Below, in pieces: positions 21,851-33,760 of a DNA stretch of 64,000 nucleotides. Every line of letters starts with the position of its first letter. Position 1 is the stretch's first letter. The notes under the pieces were generated by a model, which worked only from the letters and a program-made list of their open reading frames with translations, was not told the origin of the DNA and did no database searches. The position numbers were made by a program, and so were the translations under genes. The DNA is from Myrica gale (lineage: Eukaryota; Streptophyta; Magnoliopsida; Fagales; Myricaceae), in assembly GCA_963930655.1 (NCBI GenBank), contig OZ005601.1, forward strand, positions 16,298,001-16,362,000, read 5' to 3'.

Positions 21851-24800
21851 TTATGAAAGCAAATACTGCTGCAAATGCTTCGTTCTCTTTTTGTTCTTCA
21901 GTTTACGGAATGCACACGACTCAATTTGCCTAACTCTCTCTCTACTAACACCCATAGACTCCCCTATCTCTTGCAATGTCTTCATCCTGCCATCCTCCAT
22001 TCCAAACCTCCATCTGATGACCTGCTTCTCCCTTGGATTGAGACTGTCTAGCACATTTTCCAGGTCCCGCTTCATAAATTGCTTCATCAGCAGATCTTCA
22101 GCTGTTTCTGCATCGGGATCAGCAATTACTTCCTGTTGGAAAAAACCATCACTAACACAAAGTGAGTCCAATTTCTCAGGGAAAAAAAAGTATGTTAAGT
22201 GCAATAAGGTGACAAAATTTTGGATGGGAAATCTGTGCGGCAAGGGTGAAGTGGTGGAGGAATAGGACAGACCGAAGGTTTGAGATTCTGGTTGATGCCA
22301 ATCTTCTGCTCCAGAGATCTAGGAGCTTTTGGAGACAATAATACAGCTGTAAGCCTCTTCATTGACAGCCCTGTTGCTTCTGCAACTTCTTCATCATTAG
22401 GATGTCTTCCATTTTCACTATACAATTGTTTTCTAGCCTCCTTTACTCTGTAAGTTGCCTCCACCATGTGAAACTGTTTACTCAAAACAGTAGAAATAAA
22501 AGAATTAAAAAATGTATGCATATCAGGATAAAGATAACACACTAGTTTTTAAAGGCAAGAAGAGCAGCGCTTCTTTTTATTATCTTTTTCTTATCACAAA
22601 GCTGCATGGTTAACAAAAGACAAAAAAAATGAGATTAGCAAAGGAAACTCACTGGTAAGCGAATTGTCCTGGACTGATCAGAAAGAGACTTTCGGACAGA
22701 CTGTTTAATCCACCAATGAGCATAGGTTGAGAACTTAAAACCCTTTGAAGCATCAAACTTCTCAGCACCTCTTACAAGACCACGACATCCTTCCTGCAAG
22801 TCAATGAGCAAGAGTGGATTATTAGAAGCATCAAAGCATCCAGATTGAGCAAATCATGCATTTTTTTTTTTCTTATGACGGACTTATTAGGTTAAAAAAC
22901 CTTTTCATTTGGCTACCTAACAGAGAGAGATAAATACCTGAACAAGATCTTCAAGATTCATCCCAGCCCCTTGATAATTTTTTGCAATTGATATAACAAG
23001 CCGTACATTGCTTTTGATCATTTTGTCTTTGCAAAGAATACCATAGTTTAAGCGCTTCCTCAGGGTTTTCTGATCAACTCCTGCAGCTGCAGCCCATTGA
23101 GCAAAGGTGGGCTGACCATCAAATCGCTCCATAAGCTCCTCCTGGAGCTTTTCCAGTTTCAACAGCTCCTGAATTATATTGGTGATAGAAGAGACTTCAG
23201 GAGATATATTTTTTTTTATAAGCAACTTCAGGAGATATTTAGAGCAAAAGGAGTGGGAAACAGTATGTAAAAAGTTGCGGCAAAGCATCCACACAATATT
23301 TTTCCATTAGTTGCTTTCAATTATGCTGAACTAAAGACAGAATGAAAACTCTTTAACTTCCTAGTTCACTTCTTGTTGGATAATATCACCAGAACCCTGC
23401 TTTTAATTAAAATTTTAAGCCTGCACACTGTCAGATACCATCTTTCTGGTATTCTTCTTCAATAGGTACGAAACAAAGGACAAAGTATTTATCCTAACAA
23501 TATAGTAATTCAAAAACTCTCAGGAGTGAATGACACCTGTATGCCTTCAGACAACTCTAGTTCTTCAGTTGCAGTAAGAAGCTTAGAAGTGCTGGTAGTA
23601 GTTCTCAAGTAACGCAATGGATCAGAGTAGTCCACATCTTGTAAAGCACGCTTTTTCCGGCTGGTAGAACCAGGCTTCACAGAAACAACATTGGCAGCAG
23701 CCTTCTCAGCAGCTATGGCTCTTCTGGCCTTTCGTTCTGTTTGGCGAATGGATCTCACAGCTATACTGCTGGTAAGTTGTTCCTGTAGAAGTTCAAGTTC
23801 CTCATCATTTGGCTCCAAATCATCAGACCCTTTTGCACTGTAGTGCATCGAATGGTCTTCCAATAGTGCAGATCCAGCTCCCATGGGCTCTACTACCATA
23901 CCAGTTCGATCAGTTTTCATGTGCTGAACCCAGTTGAAATGTAAGGCATCAACTTCAGAAGAAACTGGTGATGTATTATCTGCTTTTACGGAGTGGTTAT
24001 TCTGGTTCAGCAGTGCTGCATCCTTTGCAAACTTGAGAGCTGCTTTTGCAAGAGTAACAGCTTCAGCAGCAGCAGCAGCTATAACGGCCTCTTCACTTGT
24101 GATAAGTGTTTCTGTTGCTAATGTTGCTTCAAATTTTGCCTGCAAAATAACAGCAAATCTAATTAAATCTGAACCTTAGAAATCCAACATATCAAACAAT
24201 CAAGCAATAAATTATAGAACTCTCGTAAGAATTAATTAACACAGACTATCTGACCATATTAATTGATCCTAAATAGTATTGACTAGGGAAGGATGCTAGT
24301 TAATGGGCACCTTAAAACTATATCAAAACACTATGAGAACCTAAACCAGCATACCAATAAATGAATCTTGGAAAAGTAACCCCTTGTGAGTTACTTGGGA
24401 ATTCAATAATACAATTGTGTTGGAACAGTCTATTTCATATATGACTGAAAAATACTTTACTTCGTTACAGCAAGGACCCAATTAACTGCTTCACGGAAAA
24501 AAAAAGTAGTAACAAAAGCTGCTCCGATACATGCATTGCTGCATTCCAAAGTTATCAGCACATGTAAGAGGTAGCCTGTGTAAGTTCAACCCCAAAAAAA
24601 TCATTTAAATAAAAAATATGTTCTCTTCCATTTGCTATCAAGAAATCTAAGCTGCTGGTTTCAGTTGAAAAATCAGGGTCCTCAGTCAACAAAAATACAA
24701 AATATAACAGTTCTGACCTCCGTTGGTGGACTAATTGCCCCCATATATATCCATGGTCTGTTTGCTGTGAATGAGTCAGAATTAGCTTCTAAAGAGAGCA

Positions 24801-27091
24801 ATCTCAGCTTGTCCATAAGCACTGTAGTGGTTCCTGTTGATTCCAAAGGTGATGCAGGGGATAAAACGCATTGTGCTCGGAAATAAATGCGCTCTCGAGT
24901 TTTTGCTGCACGTTCCAACCCAGATCATGACCAAAACAATGCCAACAAGATTTAGTACTCTACATGCCAGCTAAAAACAATACCCAAAAGGCAATGTCTT
25001 CGGTTAAAAATCACCCCATGTACCTATCACGTCTTAGAATTTTAATGCTAATAGAGGTGCACACTATGTATTACGAATTACAATTAGGGAAAAATATTAT
25101 GAGTTATATTTAAACGAAACTCAACAGTCTATGTTGAAGTACCTTGGAGTAAAATAATCTAACAGAAAGCTTACATGCGACAGAGGCTATATCCCAGGTC
25201 AATATGTTTGAGAATAGATAGATTGGTCACTGAAAAGCAATCCAAATAATACTTGAATATTTAGCAATTTTTGTTATCGGCTGAAAACAAAAAGCAGCAA
25301 TAATTTAGGTATGAACCACTCAACCCCTTGGATAAAGAAGTAAGTAAACAGAAAGTAATACACCGAACTACTAACAGCACATGGCCCATCCACACTAGAT
25401 AATAGGCTACAAATGAGCTAGAATGTAACTTCACCAGCAGCTGACTCCAGAGACAGAGCACATGATAAGTACAAGCATAAGTCAGTGAGTATATAGCAAG
25501 ACATGATATATTTTTAATAGCTAGTTCTCAGAATGTGCCCTACTTTTGAACAATCCACTAGAGAGCATTTGGTTGTAACTTCAAGCAAGATTGCTGGCAT
25601 ATGGATGGTTGTCCAAAGCATGAACGTAATTAGCAAAATGAGATGATAATAAGGTCAATGCCTAAGCAACCGTGGACTAGCTTCCAAATGCCATATGCTC
25701 ATTAATCTCACCAATGTCACAGATGGAATATTTGAGGGTCCTAGAATATTACCAACTTTTGCGCATGTGAGACATGGTAAAAATATAGAACAAATTATCA
25801 CACACTTGCATAAAGCTTAGCTCAATAGTAGCTTTGTACTCCTTACTTCGCAGTTGCTGTATACAATTCACTAACAAGATCCAAATCAGGGACAAGTAGA
25901 TAAGAGGCGGAAAGACAGACAAATAGCTGTTCCAGGTCCCATTCTGGCCGCACGAAGAGATGCACAACCTAGACCAGACATGGACTCCAGAAATGAAGAT
26001 GTTTCTCCCTCTTTTCTGTATTGTAGAAATTGAACTAAAAAGAAACCGTGCATGATATGAGTACTTTCAGAACCATGCTCCCAAAATTTGTACAAAAATG
26101 AAATTGAAATTGTAAAAACATCTGATTTTACTTAAAAATATCAATACATAATGCATATTAATACATTCCCATTTGATTTCTCAATGCACTGCACTCCAAA
26201 GTCAACAAAAGAAAATTGTGTCTTTCCCACAGACGAATTTATTTTAGCAATACAGTACTTTATTGATGTTATTGAAAGTGGAAAATGGAACACAAATCCA
26301 CATTAGCAAATGTTGGTGCAAGGTTTACTACACCAGGTTAAGAGTAAGACATTATCAGATGAGACTTGCTGCTGTTTTGTCATGAATTATGGAAGACCTG
26401 TGACTCCAAAAAAGTTTTCATTCAAATGGATTCAAACTCGTAAACACATTTGGTTCAAATACATTTTGTCTCAATCATGTACTTGATCAATGTATGGTAT
26501 AATTCGGGCATTTCCCGCGAGGTTTCCCAATTTAGGTTTCGCCAATGGATACTGGTCAAGCCACCGGAATGGAATGAGATAAGAATCTCTGGAGAATAAT
26601 GACATCACCCAATCAAAATACAAACTTCCTGAGGCCCAAGTGAGAGGGAAGTCTACTTCTGTCAAGCGGCGAAACAGCTACCAACACGAAATGCCCAGAA
26701 AGACAATAACCCACTTAAGCAGAGAAGAAAAATATAAGAAAGAAAGCAGCGTACGTTCAGCTACTGAGAAACAACTCGTTCGATTCTCCATCGATACTGA
26801 TATAATCTACACTATGTAAACTCATTGGTGGTAGAAGTAACAATGCAGAATTCGAGAAAATGAAAGTAACAGACGGAGAAAAAATAATTAACACAGCTAC
26901 CAATTTGAGTTCTGATAGGAAAAAGGAAAAGAAAAGCCCATACAATATAGATAATAAGCGGTGAGAGAGAGAGAGAGGAACTTACGGGTGTGTGTGTGGG
27001 AGTGGGAGGTAGTAACAGTGTGGTGGTGAGTTCTGAATTGGGTAGGGAAGGTATCGGGTTGGCACTTGAACTGTGGCAGCAAACACGACAT
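21851..27091 (-). CDS. SIG2: Plastid RNA polymerase sigma factor SIG2 (SIGB)
   Basis: Nuclear-encoded sigma-70 factor that directs the plastid-encoded RNA polymerase to promoters; in Arabidopsis SIG2 is known for transcription of plastid tRNA genes and for chloroplast development. Exons on the minus strand: 27091-26986, 24905-24718, 24139-23537, 23168-22938, 22793-22653, 22473-22273 and 22132-21851, all with GT/AG borders and consistent phases, giving about 583 residues (572 in Arabidopsis from memory). The start [15 protein letters not shown] is characteristic and opens a Ser/Thr/His-rich transit-peptide-like region. Core motifs are [20 protein letters not shown] (region 2.1), [17 protein letters not shown] (2.3-2.4), [20 protein letters not shown] (region 3) and [19 protein letters not shown] (4.2 helix-turn-helix). 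The stop is TAA at 21851. Intron 1 is about 2.1 kb. I see no frameshift or missing domain, so the gene looks functional. Confidence 0.93.
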
Positions 27092-27969
27092 CCTAGTTCG
27101 CCTACTACTTTTGGTGGTGTTGTAGATGCTGCTGCTGCTTTTCTATTTACTTTTTAAGATTATTATAGCAAGACCAAATCTCTCTCGACATAGATCGATG
27201 AGCGAGATGGTGGACATTACCGCATTTCGTGGCATGAAGAGGAGAGAGGAGTTGTGTTGCTAATTGCCGTTCTGGCGATAAAAGAATGGATAAGGGGGGG
27301 AGGAAGAAAGAAGGGGGTGACTGCCAGAGCCCGTGTTTCTACGTGCCGGCCCATTTACCGCTTACCCCCATTCCGTTGGGGACCTTTGTTCAATGCTCCT
27401 TGAATATCGGCCCATTTAAAAGAACAAGCAAAGAATTTGCAACTTTACACCATGCATTCTCCTAGCTTTAACCGCTACATCGCTGAAAAATTGCAATCGC
27501 CAATCGGTAATCTTGAGGGTAGGACTAAGCAAATGCACAGTTGGTGGCGGTCTACCGGTAGCATATTTTTTCTGCTATTGGTAATGGCAATGGTGGCTAT
27601 AAATTATATTCCCGCTGGTGCCAGGTGGAGATATCAGTGATCGTCCAATTATTACTCCACCGATGTAGCTTGTAAATAGCGGTAGTATCCTTTTAAAATT
27701 CAGCTACAAAATTACATCATTTTCCTGAGAAAGTGACAGTTTATTAGTAAATATTGAGACTACCTTTTCCCTTTCCAATTTTTGATCTTCACTACCATCA
27801 CCTTTAATACTAAAAATCAGCTACGTGCGGTTCCAGTTTTAACGATACCAAGATGCTCATCTCAATAATCTTATCAAAATACCAAGATGCTCTCTGTTTG
27901 TATAACCCCTCTCAGTTTTCCCAAAACGTATTGATTATTAAGTTAAACGTTGTATTAACTAAAAGAAAG
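27092..27969. other. 5' flank of SIG2 and spacer
   Basis: A GCTGCTGCTGCT tract near 27130 and a purine/G-rich tract at 27290-27320 probably lie in the SIG2 leader or promoter. No gene is seen in the rest. Confidence 0.4.
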
Positions 27970-28160
27970 CCTGTCCGAAGCATTTCCACTCAACCACCTA
28001 TCTGCCTCCAAAATTCTACCGACCCCACAATAACTAACAATCATCAATGTGTAACTAAAATAATCAGGAGATACCTCTGTCACACCCATTTCCTCGAACA
28101 AATTCTCTGCATATTCAACCAGACCCATCTCACATGAATTCCCAATCGCACAATTGAAGC
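27970..28160 (-). pseudogene. Fragment of a PPR protein gene
   Basis: The minus strand encodes about 60 residues like tandem PPR motifs (MGLVEYAENLFEEM and VSPDYFSYTLMIVSYCGVGR, then ILEADRWLS). It has no start or full repeat array and ends in unrelated sequence. It lies just outside the left end of Pack-MULE A. Confidence 0.6.
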
Positions 28161-28655
28161 TAATCCCTCCTGCATGTGTTCCTTCTCTCCTATGTGTGCA
28201 AATGTAGCTGCACACAGTCTCGCCTAATGGGCTGCTTCCTTGGGTGTACGAGGGTTCTGACCCTCCTTAATTTGTTTGTGCTGCATTCTGGTTTGTACTC
28301 TCTTTTATTATTTTATAATAGTTATTATGTTGTCAAAAAAAATCACACAATTGAACGTGTTGGCCCTCAGCCCCAAGTTTCAAATGACTGTCCAATTGCA
28401 AAACATAGAGAGATTTATCCCAAAACTTTCAATTTATTGTCATCATAAAACAAGAGAAATGCTTCCCGTCCCGAAACGCTCGTCCCGATTTTAGTCCCGA
28501 TTGACGTGGACATTAGTTTAGGCTGAAACGCAGCCGTTTTATAAAAATCCTGAGAGACCGAAGCCAAAATCCCCAAATGAGCAAGCCGAGACCGAAGCCA
28601 TAATTGATGTTCCGTCTGCTCTCTCTCTCTTTTACTCCGTTTGGTTACTGAGAAA

Positions 28656-29479
28656 ATGATCCCATCGAGGCCTCTGTACCGCAATCACTCTTCCCTGGCG
28701 AACCAAGTGTTGGCCGTTATAATCCAGAAGCGACCCTTTGATGCCCGCCTGGCTGCCTCAACCACGACCGATCCAAACACCTCCCAACTTGCTTGGACTG
28801 TCTAATCAGTTTTCCGAAGTGTTAAGGTCCATTCGAAGGGTCTTCTTCCAATCCCCTCGCTCTATTGGTCGTCAAAGAGGCTTCCGGCATCGCGCACCTT
28901 TAAAACAACGGAACCTCAAAGAAGAATCCACTAAGTTACGACATCATGTTCTTGTTGAGGCCCATTATGGGTTCGTCCACGATGAGATAACTTGCAGAGA
29001 GATGGCCTGCGTGTTGGTCAAAGGGAATAGATTGAAAGCTCTTTGGGAATTTTTGAGAGATGTCAAGAAGAGGGAATGGTGGGCTTGTGACGACTGCTTT
29101 TGTTACCTGTTTGATAAAAGTTCTAGGAGAGGAGGGGTTGGTCCGGGACCGTGAGGCATTAACTGGGTTCTTTAGGATGAAGCAGCTTCACTGTAGACCA
29201 GATGTTTATGCGTATAATACAATTATTTATGCTCTTTGTCGAGTAGGGAACTTCAAAAAGGCGATGTTTTTGTTGGAGCAGATGGAATTGCCGGGTTTCA
29301 GGTGCCCACCAGACACATATACCTATACAATATTCATTGGTTCTTTAATTGATGGTTGTTGCAAAACCAACCGGATTGAGAGGGCTTTGGAGTTGTTTCA
29401 AGATATGAACAAGAGGGTCTGTGTTCCCAACCGGGTTACTTATGGTTCTTTTATTAGATACTATAGTGCAGTTTGTTAA
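28656..29479 (+). pseudogene. PPR gene fragment (At1g77405-like) in Pack-MULE A
   Basis: The ATG at 28656 opens a leader-like sequence MIPSRPLYRNHSSLANQVL that stops at about 28804. The frame shifts, giving RRVFFQSPRSIGRQ and ITCREMACVLVKGNRLKALW, and shifts again to KPD-type PPR motifs (PDVYAYNTIIYALCRVGNF, LIDGCCKTNRIERALELF). It ends at a stop at 29479. Compared with the family as I remember it, there are at least two internal deletions (before EAHYGF and before LIDGCC) and two frameshifts. It is best read as a captured, shortened copy of an organellar PPR gene. The Arabidopsis name is from memory. Confidence 0.75.
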
Positions 29480-30175
29480 AGGGGCTGAACGCAAGGACAA
29501 AACACTAGTGCGTAATGAGTGATTGTTTAGTATTCGCTCAGTTTTTTCTTTGTTTTAGAGTGATTAATGGAAATTATACTAGACCGTGTAACATTAACAA
29601 TACACATCAGCTCAAAAAATAAGAAAGAAAACTTTTGAAGCATGTTCGTTCAGAACAAATGGATAGGAAAAGAGACGCTTCTATCAAGCAACGAAGGACG
29701 ATAATAGTATGGAAGCAAAATGTTAAGTGACTGTCCTCGAGGGGTGTCTCAATAAGCAAGTGGTATGTTTCTCACGTTGCTGGGTGACGCTGACTGACTT
29801 GGTGCTTGACGGCGTAACAACTCAATTGTCTGACTTGGTGCTTGAGTGGGTGACAACTCAAGTCTTGGGTGAGTGGGTGACAATTCAAGTCTCTATTCAC
29901 CTATGCGTTAGCATCCTTAAATGAAGACCCTCTAAGGCTTTAGTTACCTGTGTGCGTTCCTTTCCGACCGAATCGTTTAATTTCAAAAAAAGATTGGCAA
30001 CACAAGCTTCATTGTTCAGTACTCTAGTCTCATCAAGTATCAAAACCAAAAGCCTCTAACTGCAAACGACACCTTTCACATTTATGTTGAACTCTCATAT
30101 ATTCATTTAAGAAAACAAACCTTTGTTATCAGAGGCAGCAGGCCACTAATAACACCATAAATCCGCTACACAAGT
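29480..30175. other. Pack-MULE A interior without recognised gene
   Basis: No coding match is seen. It contains a degenerate tandem repeat at 29795-29892 with units built on GACTTGGTGCTTGA and GGGTGACAACTCAAGTCT. Confidence 0.4.
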
Positions 30176-30221
30176 AACTTGTAGCAGCAACCCAAAAAAT
30201 TAAGAACTAAAAATAGGAAAC
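30176..30221. repeat. 46-bp direct repeat, left copy
   Basis: The word AACTTGTAGCAGCAACCC and the following AT-rich sequence recur at 30663-30708 with one difference. The two copies bracket the second PPR fragment. Confidence 0.85.
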
Positions 30222-30333
30222 AGTGGCCCACCATCCAAAGAATGAGACATTCGAAATGGATATATGGAAGCTTCAAACGGTAAACAGACATCAGCATGGT
30301 TCTAGCAACATCTGGAAGAAGTTCAATGAAAAA

Positions 30334-30585
30334 TCAGCACTGGAACTTCATTTCTCTTTTCAGACAGTTCAATGTGGACTGAATCTCCTCCCATCTTGGA
30401 TGCTGCTTATCCACAGCAACAAAATCATGAAAAACTCCATCAACACCGACACTGCTACAACCAGCTGTCTTCTTTACTTCCCTGCTGTCCATAAGTTCCC
30501 TAATCTTGTCTGCACAGCTCCATCCACGTGATTCATCAAGTTCTAACTTTAGCAGCTCTGTCAAAGCTATTTCTGCCAGTTCCAT
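30334..30585 (-). pseudogene. Fragment of a PLS-class PPR gene (E/E+ region) in Pack-MULE A
   Basis: The minus strand encodes about 83 residues: ELAEIALTELLKLELDES, then KIRELMDSREVKKTAGCSS and GVFHDFVAVDKQHPRWEEI. This is the E to E+ motif region near the C-terminus of RNA-editing PPR proteins. About 15-20 residues normally found between the two parts are missing. No start codon or upstream PPR array is present. Confidence 0.7.
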
Positions 30586-30662
30586 GTATCCATGAGCTCG
30601 ACAAGCACCAAAAACTGCTCCTCAAATGGATTGGCTTGGCAATCACCTCTTTAGCTTCACAC

Positions 30663-30708
30663 AACTTGTAGCAGCAACCCAAAAAATTAAGAACTAAAAA
30701 TAAGAAAC
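30663..30708. repeat. 46-bp direct repeat, right copy
   Basis: Partner of 30176-30221; see that entry. Confidence 0.85.
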
Positions 30709-31080
30709 AAAATATGGAATTTAGTCATCACAATAGTGAAGCTGAATCAAAGTGCAAATAGCCGTTCTTAATTTAATTTGCAGTTATGTTTTTGATCGTG
30801 CATTTAATGAGAATTTATTCACTGACTCCTAATACTTGTTCTGTTTTATCTGAAAGATGTCAAACTTCCTGCTTATTTAACATACCAGCGCAACAGAGCT
30901 TCACTATGATTGCATTAAAAAAACAAACAAAAATTAGAAATAGGCGTAGAGAAAGTCTTGCACATAGGCAACCAAGATTGATTTTAATGCTACCCCTTCA
31001 AAAATATTCTTATAGAATTACCAATGTGACTACAGACAAAGAATAAATAGATATAGATGCAAAACAACATAACTACTTGC

Positions 31081-31531
31081 CTACTGCACTTTAGCACCTT
31101 TCTCCCTAGCACTCTGTGCCATCCAATTGACTGACTGACTTTCGTAATCAAACATTGTCAACAATTTCTTGTTGGTATGAAAAGGGTAAGACTCGGCCAG
31201 CAATTTAAACGCAGACCCTCTACTCACCGTAAAGACTAGGCCATACTCATGCTCAGGAATGTTCAAATAATCCATGATCCTAGTCTTTATATCATGCTCG
31301 ACGGTCCCTCTTTTGGCACCTCCATACAGAGCATGATTGCTCAAATTTGAAGTAATCTCAGATAAGCTAAACGTGGAAGACTCTCAGTAGTGGAGAGTCT
31401 GGAGATGCGAAAACAAACCAAACCCACAGTAATCAAGGCATACCTTTGGGGACAAGTGCGAGTACTCGTCGGATCTCAGCTGATCGATCTTCTCCAAAGA
31501 CTGGTACTTAGGATATCCGGGTGAAATTGTC
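31081..31531 (-). pseudogene. Fragment of a MOCOS-like PLP sulfurase gene in Pack-MULE A
   Basis: The minus strand reads ISPGYPKYQSLEKIDQLRSD, VCLDYCGFGLFSHLQTLHY, an in-frame TGA (31384-31386), then SNHALYGGAKRGTVEHDIK, YGLVFTVSRGSAFKLLAES and SVNWMAQSAREKGAKVQ before a stop at 31081. This matches the N-terminal pyridoxal-phosphate region of plant molybdenum cofactor sulfurase-like proteins (class-V aminotransferase fold). The internal TGA sits where the family has Trp, so one base change explains it. The piece stops before the active-site lysine and the rest of the enzyme. It is a captured fragment. Confidence 0.75.
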
Positions 31532-31849
31532 TGCCGGAGCTTCGGCCTGAGAGAGAGAGAGAGAAATGTTAATCAGTTGATAGATTTTGCTTGGGGAGAG
31601 ATGGGGATTTTGGCTTCGGTCTGAGCAAATGAACCGACTAGGGATTTTGCTTGGGGAGAGAGCTGGGGATTTCGAATGCTGGGTCTGCAATTTCAAATGC
31701 CCAAAACGCGTGCGCTGCAGCTTTCAGACCGGTTTCTAATCAGTTTATAAAACGGCTGCGTTTCAGACTAAAGGAACTTCGGGACTAAAATCGGGATGGG
31801 CGTTTCGGGACGGGAAGCATTTCTCTAAAAAAAATGAGAGATTACTGAC

Positions 31850-33070
31850 CGGTTCACAATCGATATATTAATTATTTTAATAAATGAATTAAGTTTACAA
31901 AATGGACATCTTCAAAGATAGTCATTTTTATCAAAGAGCTAGAAAGAAGAAAACTGAATTCAAGAAGATGCAAGGAGGTCAAAAGTGAAGACTCAAGACT
32001 ATATGGTATAACCTTGTAACTCTCCGTTTCACTTTTGACAATGATTTGAATTATACACTTGCAAATTTTTCAAACCCTGCATAATCTTCTCATCACAAGT
32101 TTGTCAACTAAAATACACCTAAGTGTTTTCAAATCATCTCTATATAAACTCCCAAGCCTTGGTTATACTTTTGGGAATTTGGTTTTTGAAATTGGAATTT
32201 CAAAAATGTTAAAAACATGCTTTTAATTATAGCGGATGATGAACAATGTTATAAAGGTCTATGAGAGGTCGACCTCTACATGAAGCGGTCAACTAGGCAT
32301 GTAGGAAAAAATTTTGATAGCATTCAAATTTTATGACTGTTGGCCAATGACTAGTTGAAGCGGTCGACTAGTACAACGATAAAATTGTCAGATCGATCCT
32401 CAACAGCTAGAAATGACTATTTTTTATATGTGGCCTATATAAGGACCTTCATAAGGTCTCTGAAAGATAGAGAACGACCATTATCAATTCTATAGCTTGA
32501 AAAAGATCAAAAACCTTCTTATTCATATTTCTCATATCATTACAAAATTACACTTTCATATCTTTGTCATTATGTGAATCAAAAGAGATAGAGTTTTCCA
32601 TTTTCTTATCCACTCTTTGAGAGAGTTATATACTTGTATCTTCTTATTCAAAATATGTGATTCTTTAGTGAGGTTGTTCACTAAAGAAGAAGCTTAGAGA
32701 GGATATATCTCAAACTTGGTTGGATTATAAGTGGTGAGCCTGAAAAATCACTTGGCTTGTGAGTGTTGAGTCCAGGAAAGCACTTGTAAGGTTTTCTAGC
32801 ACCCGAAAGCTAGAGTGTACATTATTTGAAAAATAGTTGGAAAACCTCAAGGGTTGGAAAGAAGTTTGAGGGGTGGATGTAGGCGGGGTTTGTCGAACCA
32901 CCTAAATCTCGTGTTTGTTACTCATTATTTACTTGTTGCATCAATATTTGCTTAATACTTTTACTAAATTGTCCTTTACTTTGCAAACACAATTTTGGGG
33001 GTTAAAATAAAAAAAGTTTGGAAACCCAATTCGCCTCCTCTCTTGAGTTGCCTTAATCCTAGGAATTACA
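31850..33070 (+). mobile_element. 5' LTR of a degraded copia element
   Basis: It ends CCTAGGAATTACA and is followed two bases later by the primer-binding site TGGTACCAGAGC (33073-33084), which sets both the border and the plus orientation. An inverted copy of the same LTR lies at 33761-35474. The left border is unclear because sequence near 31835-31865 does not match the start of the inverted copy; Pack-MULE A lies close by. Confidence 0.7.
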
Positions 33071-33072
33071 AC

Positions 33073-33084
33073 TGGTACCAGAGC
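33073..33084 (+). other. Copia primer-binding site
   Basis: TGGTACCAGAGC, complementary to the 3' end of a methionine tRNA, directly follows the LTR. Confidence 0.7.
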
Positions 33085-33129
33085 GTGGTTTTTTTTTTGG
33101 AAAAAGACAATAAATGATCAATTATATTT

Positions 33130-33760
33130 TATAATGGAAAATAATACTTGGAATTTGGTAGACCTCCCACCAGGTTCTACACCAATTGGTTGCAAGTGAT
33201 TTTTCAAAAAGAAGCTGAAATTTGATGGAACCATTGACAAGTTTTAGGTAAGATTAGTTGCCAAGCATTTTAAGCAAAAAAGAGGGTCTTGACTATTTTG
33301 ATACATATGCTTTTGTTGCAGGAATTGTTATCATTATGAGCTTAATTGCATTGACAATAATTTATAATCTTGAGATTCATCAAATGGATGTGAAAACTGG
33401 ATTTTTGAATGGAGAGCTTGAGGATGAAATATATATGGATCAACTGAGGGAGTTGTTATGTCTGGACAATAAAATAAGGTATGCAAAATGGTTAGATCCT
33501 TCTATGGTCTCAAGAAAATTCTCAAGCAGTGTCATGAAAAATTTGACAAGGTTGTCATTGCTAATGGGTATAGGATACACGAATCTAAGAAGTGTGTTTC
33601 CAGCAAATTTCATGGGAGTCAAGGTGTTATTATTTGTTTGTACGTAGATGATATGTTAAGTTTTGGTACTAATATGACATATGTGCTGAGTACCAAAAAG
33701 TTTTTATCATCAACCTTTGACATGAAAGATATGAGTGTGGCTAATGTTATTCTAGGAATA
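33130..33760 (+). pseudogene. Copia reverse transcriptase fragment
   Basis: Read across frames this gives NTWNLVDLPPGSTPIGC, GLDYFDTYAFVAGI, EIHQMDVKTGFLNGELEDEI, FYGLKK, a YVDDMLSFG catalytic-type motif and STFDMKDMSVANVILGI. This is the copia reverse transcriptase, with stops and frameshifts. The reading frame starts almost directly after the primer-binding site, so gag, protease and integrase have been deleted. It is cut at 33760 by an inverted LTR. Confidence 0.8.

Larger units (their letters stand above)
28454..31825. mobile_element. Pack-MULE A carrying three gene fragments
   Basis: The ends are inverted copies: left GAGAAATGCTTCCCGTCCCG and right CGGGACGGGAAGCATTTCTC. Similarity continues inward about 150 bp (left ACCGAAGCCAAAATCCCC, right GGGGATTTTGGCTTCGGT). 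Flanks are TAAAACAA (28446-28453) and TAAAAAAA (31826-31833), a plausible TSD with one mismatch. Inside are pieces of a PPR gene, a second PPR gene and a MOCOS-like sulfurase gene, but no transposase. Long inverted repeats around unrelated host gene pieces define a Pack-MULE; the Mutator assignment rests on end length and TSD size. Confidence 0.7.

Noticed and set aside
21851..24139. Bacterial-type sigma factor suggesting contamination or recent transfer
   Set aside because: It is split by plant-type introns, has a transit-peptide-like start and matches the nuclear SIG2 family of plants.
27437..27640. Small membrane protein upstream of SIG2
   Set aside because: A short frame with one hydrophobic stretch, no homology and no supporting context.
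28654..29479. Intact PPR gene
   Set aside because: Two frameshifts, an early stop and two internal deletions make it a captured fragment.
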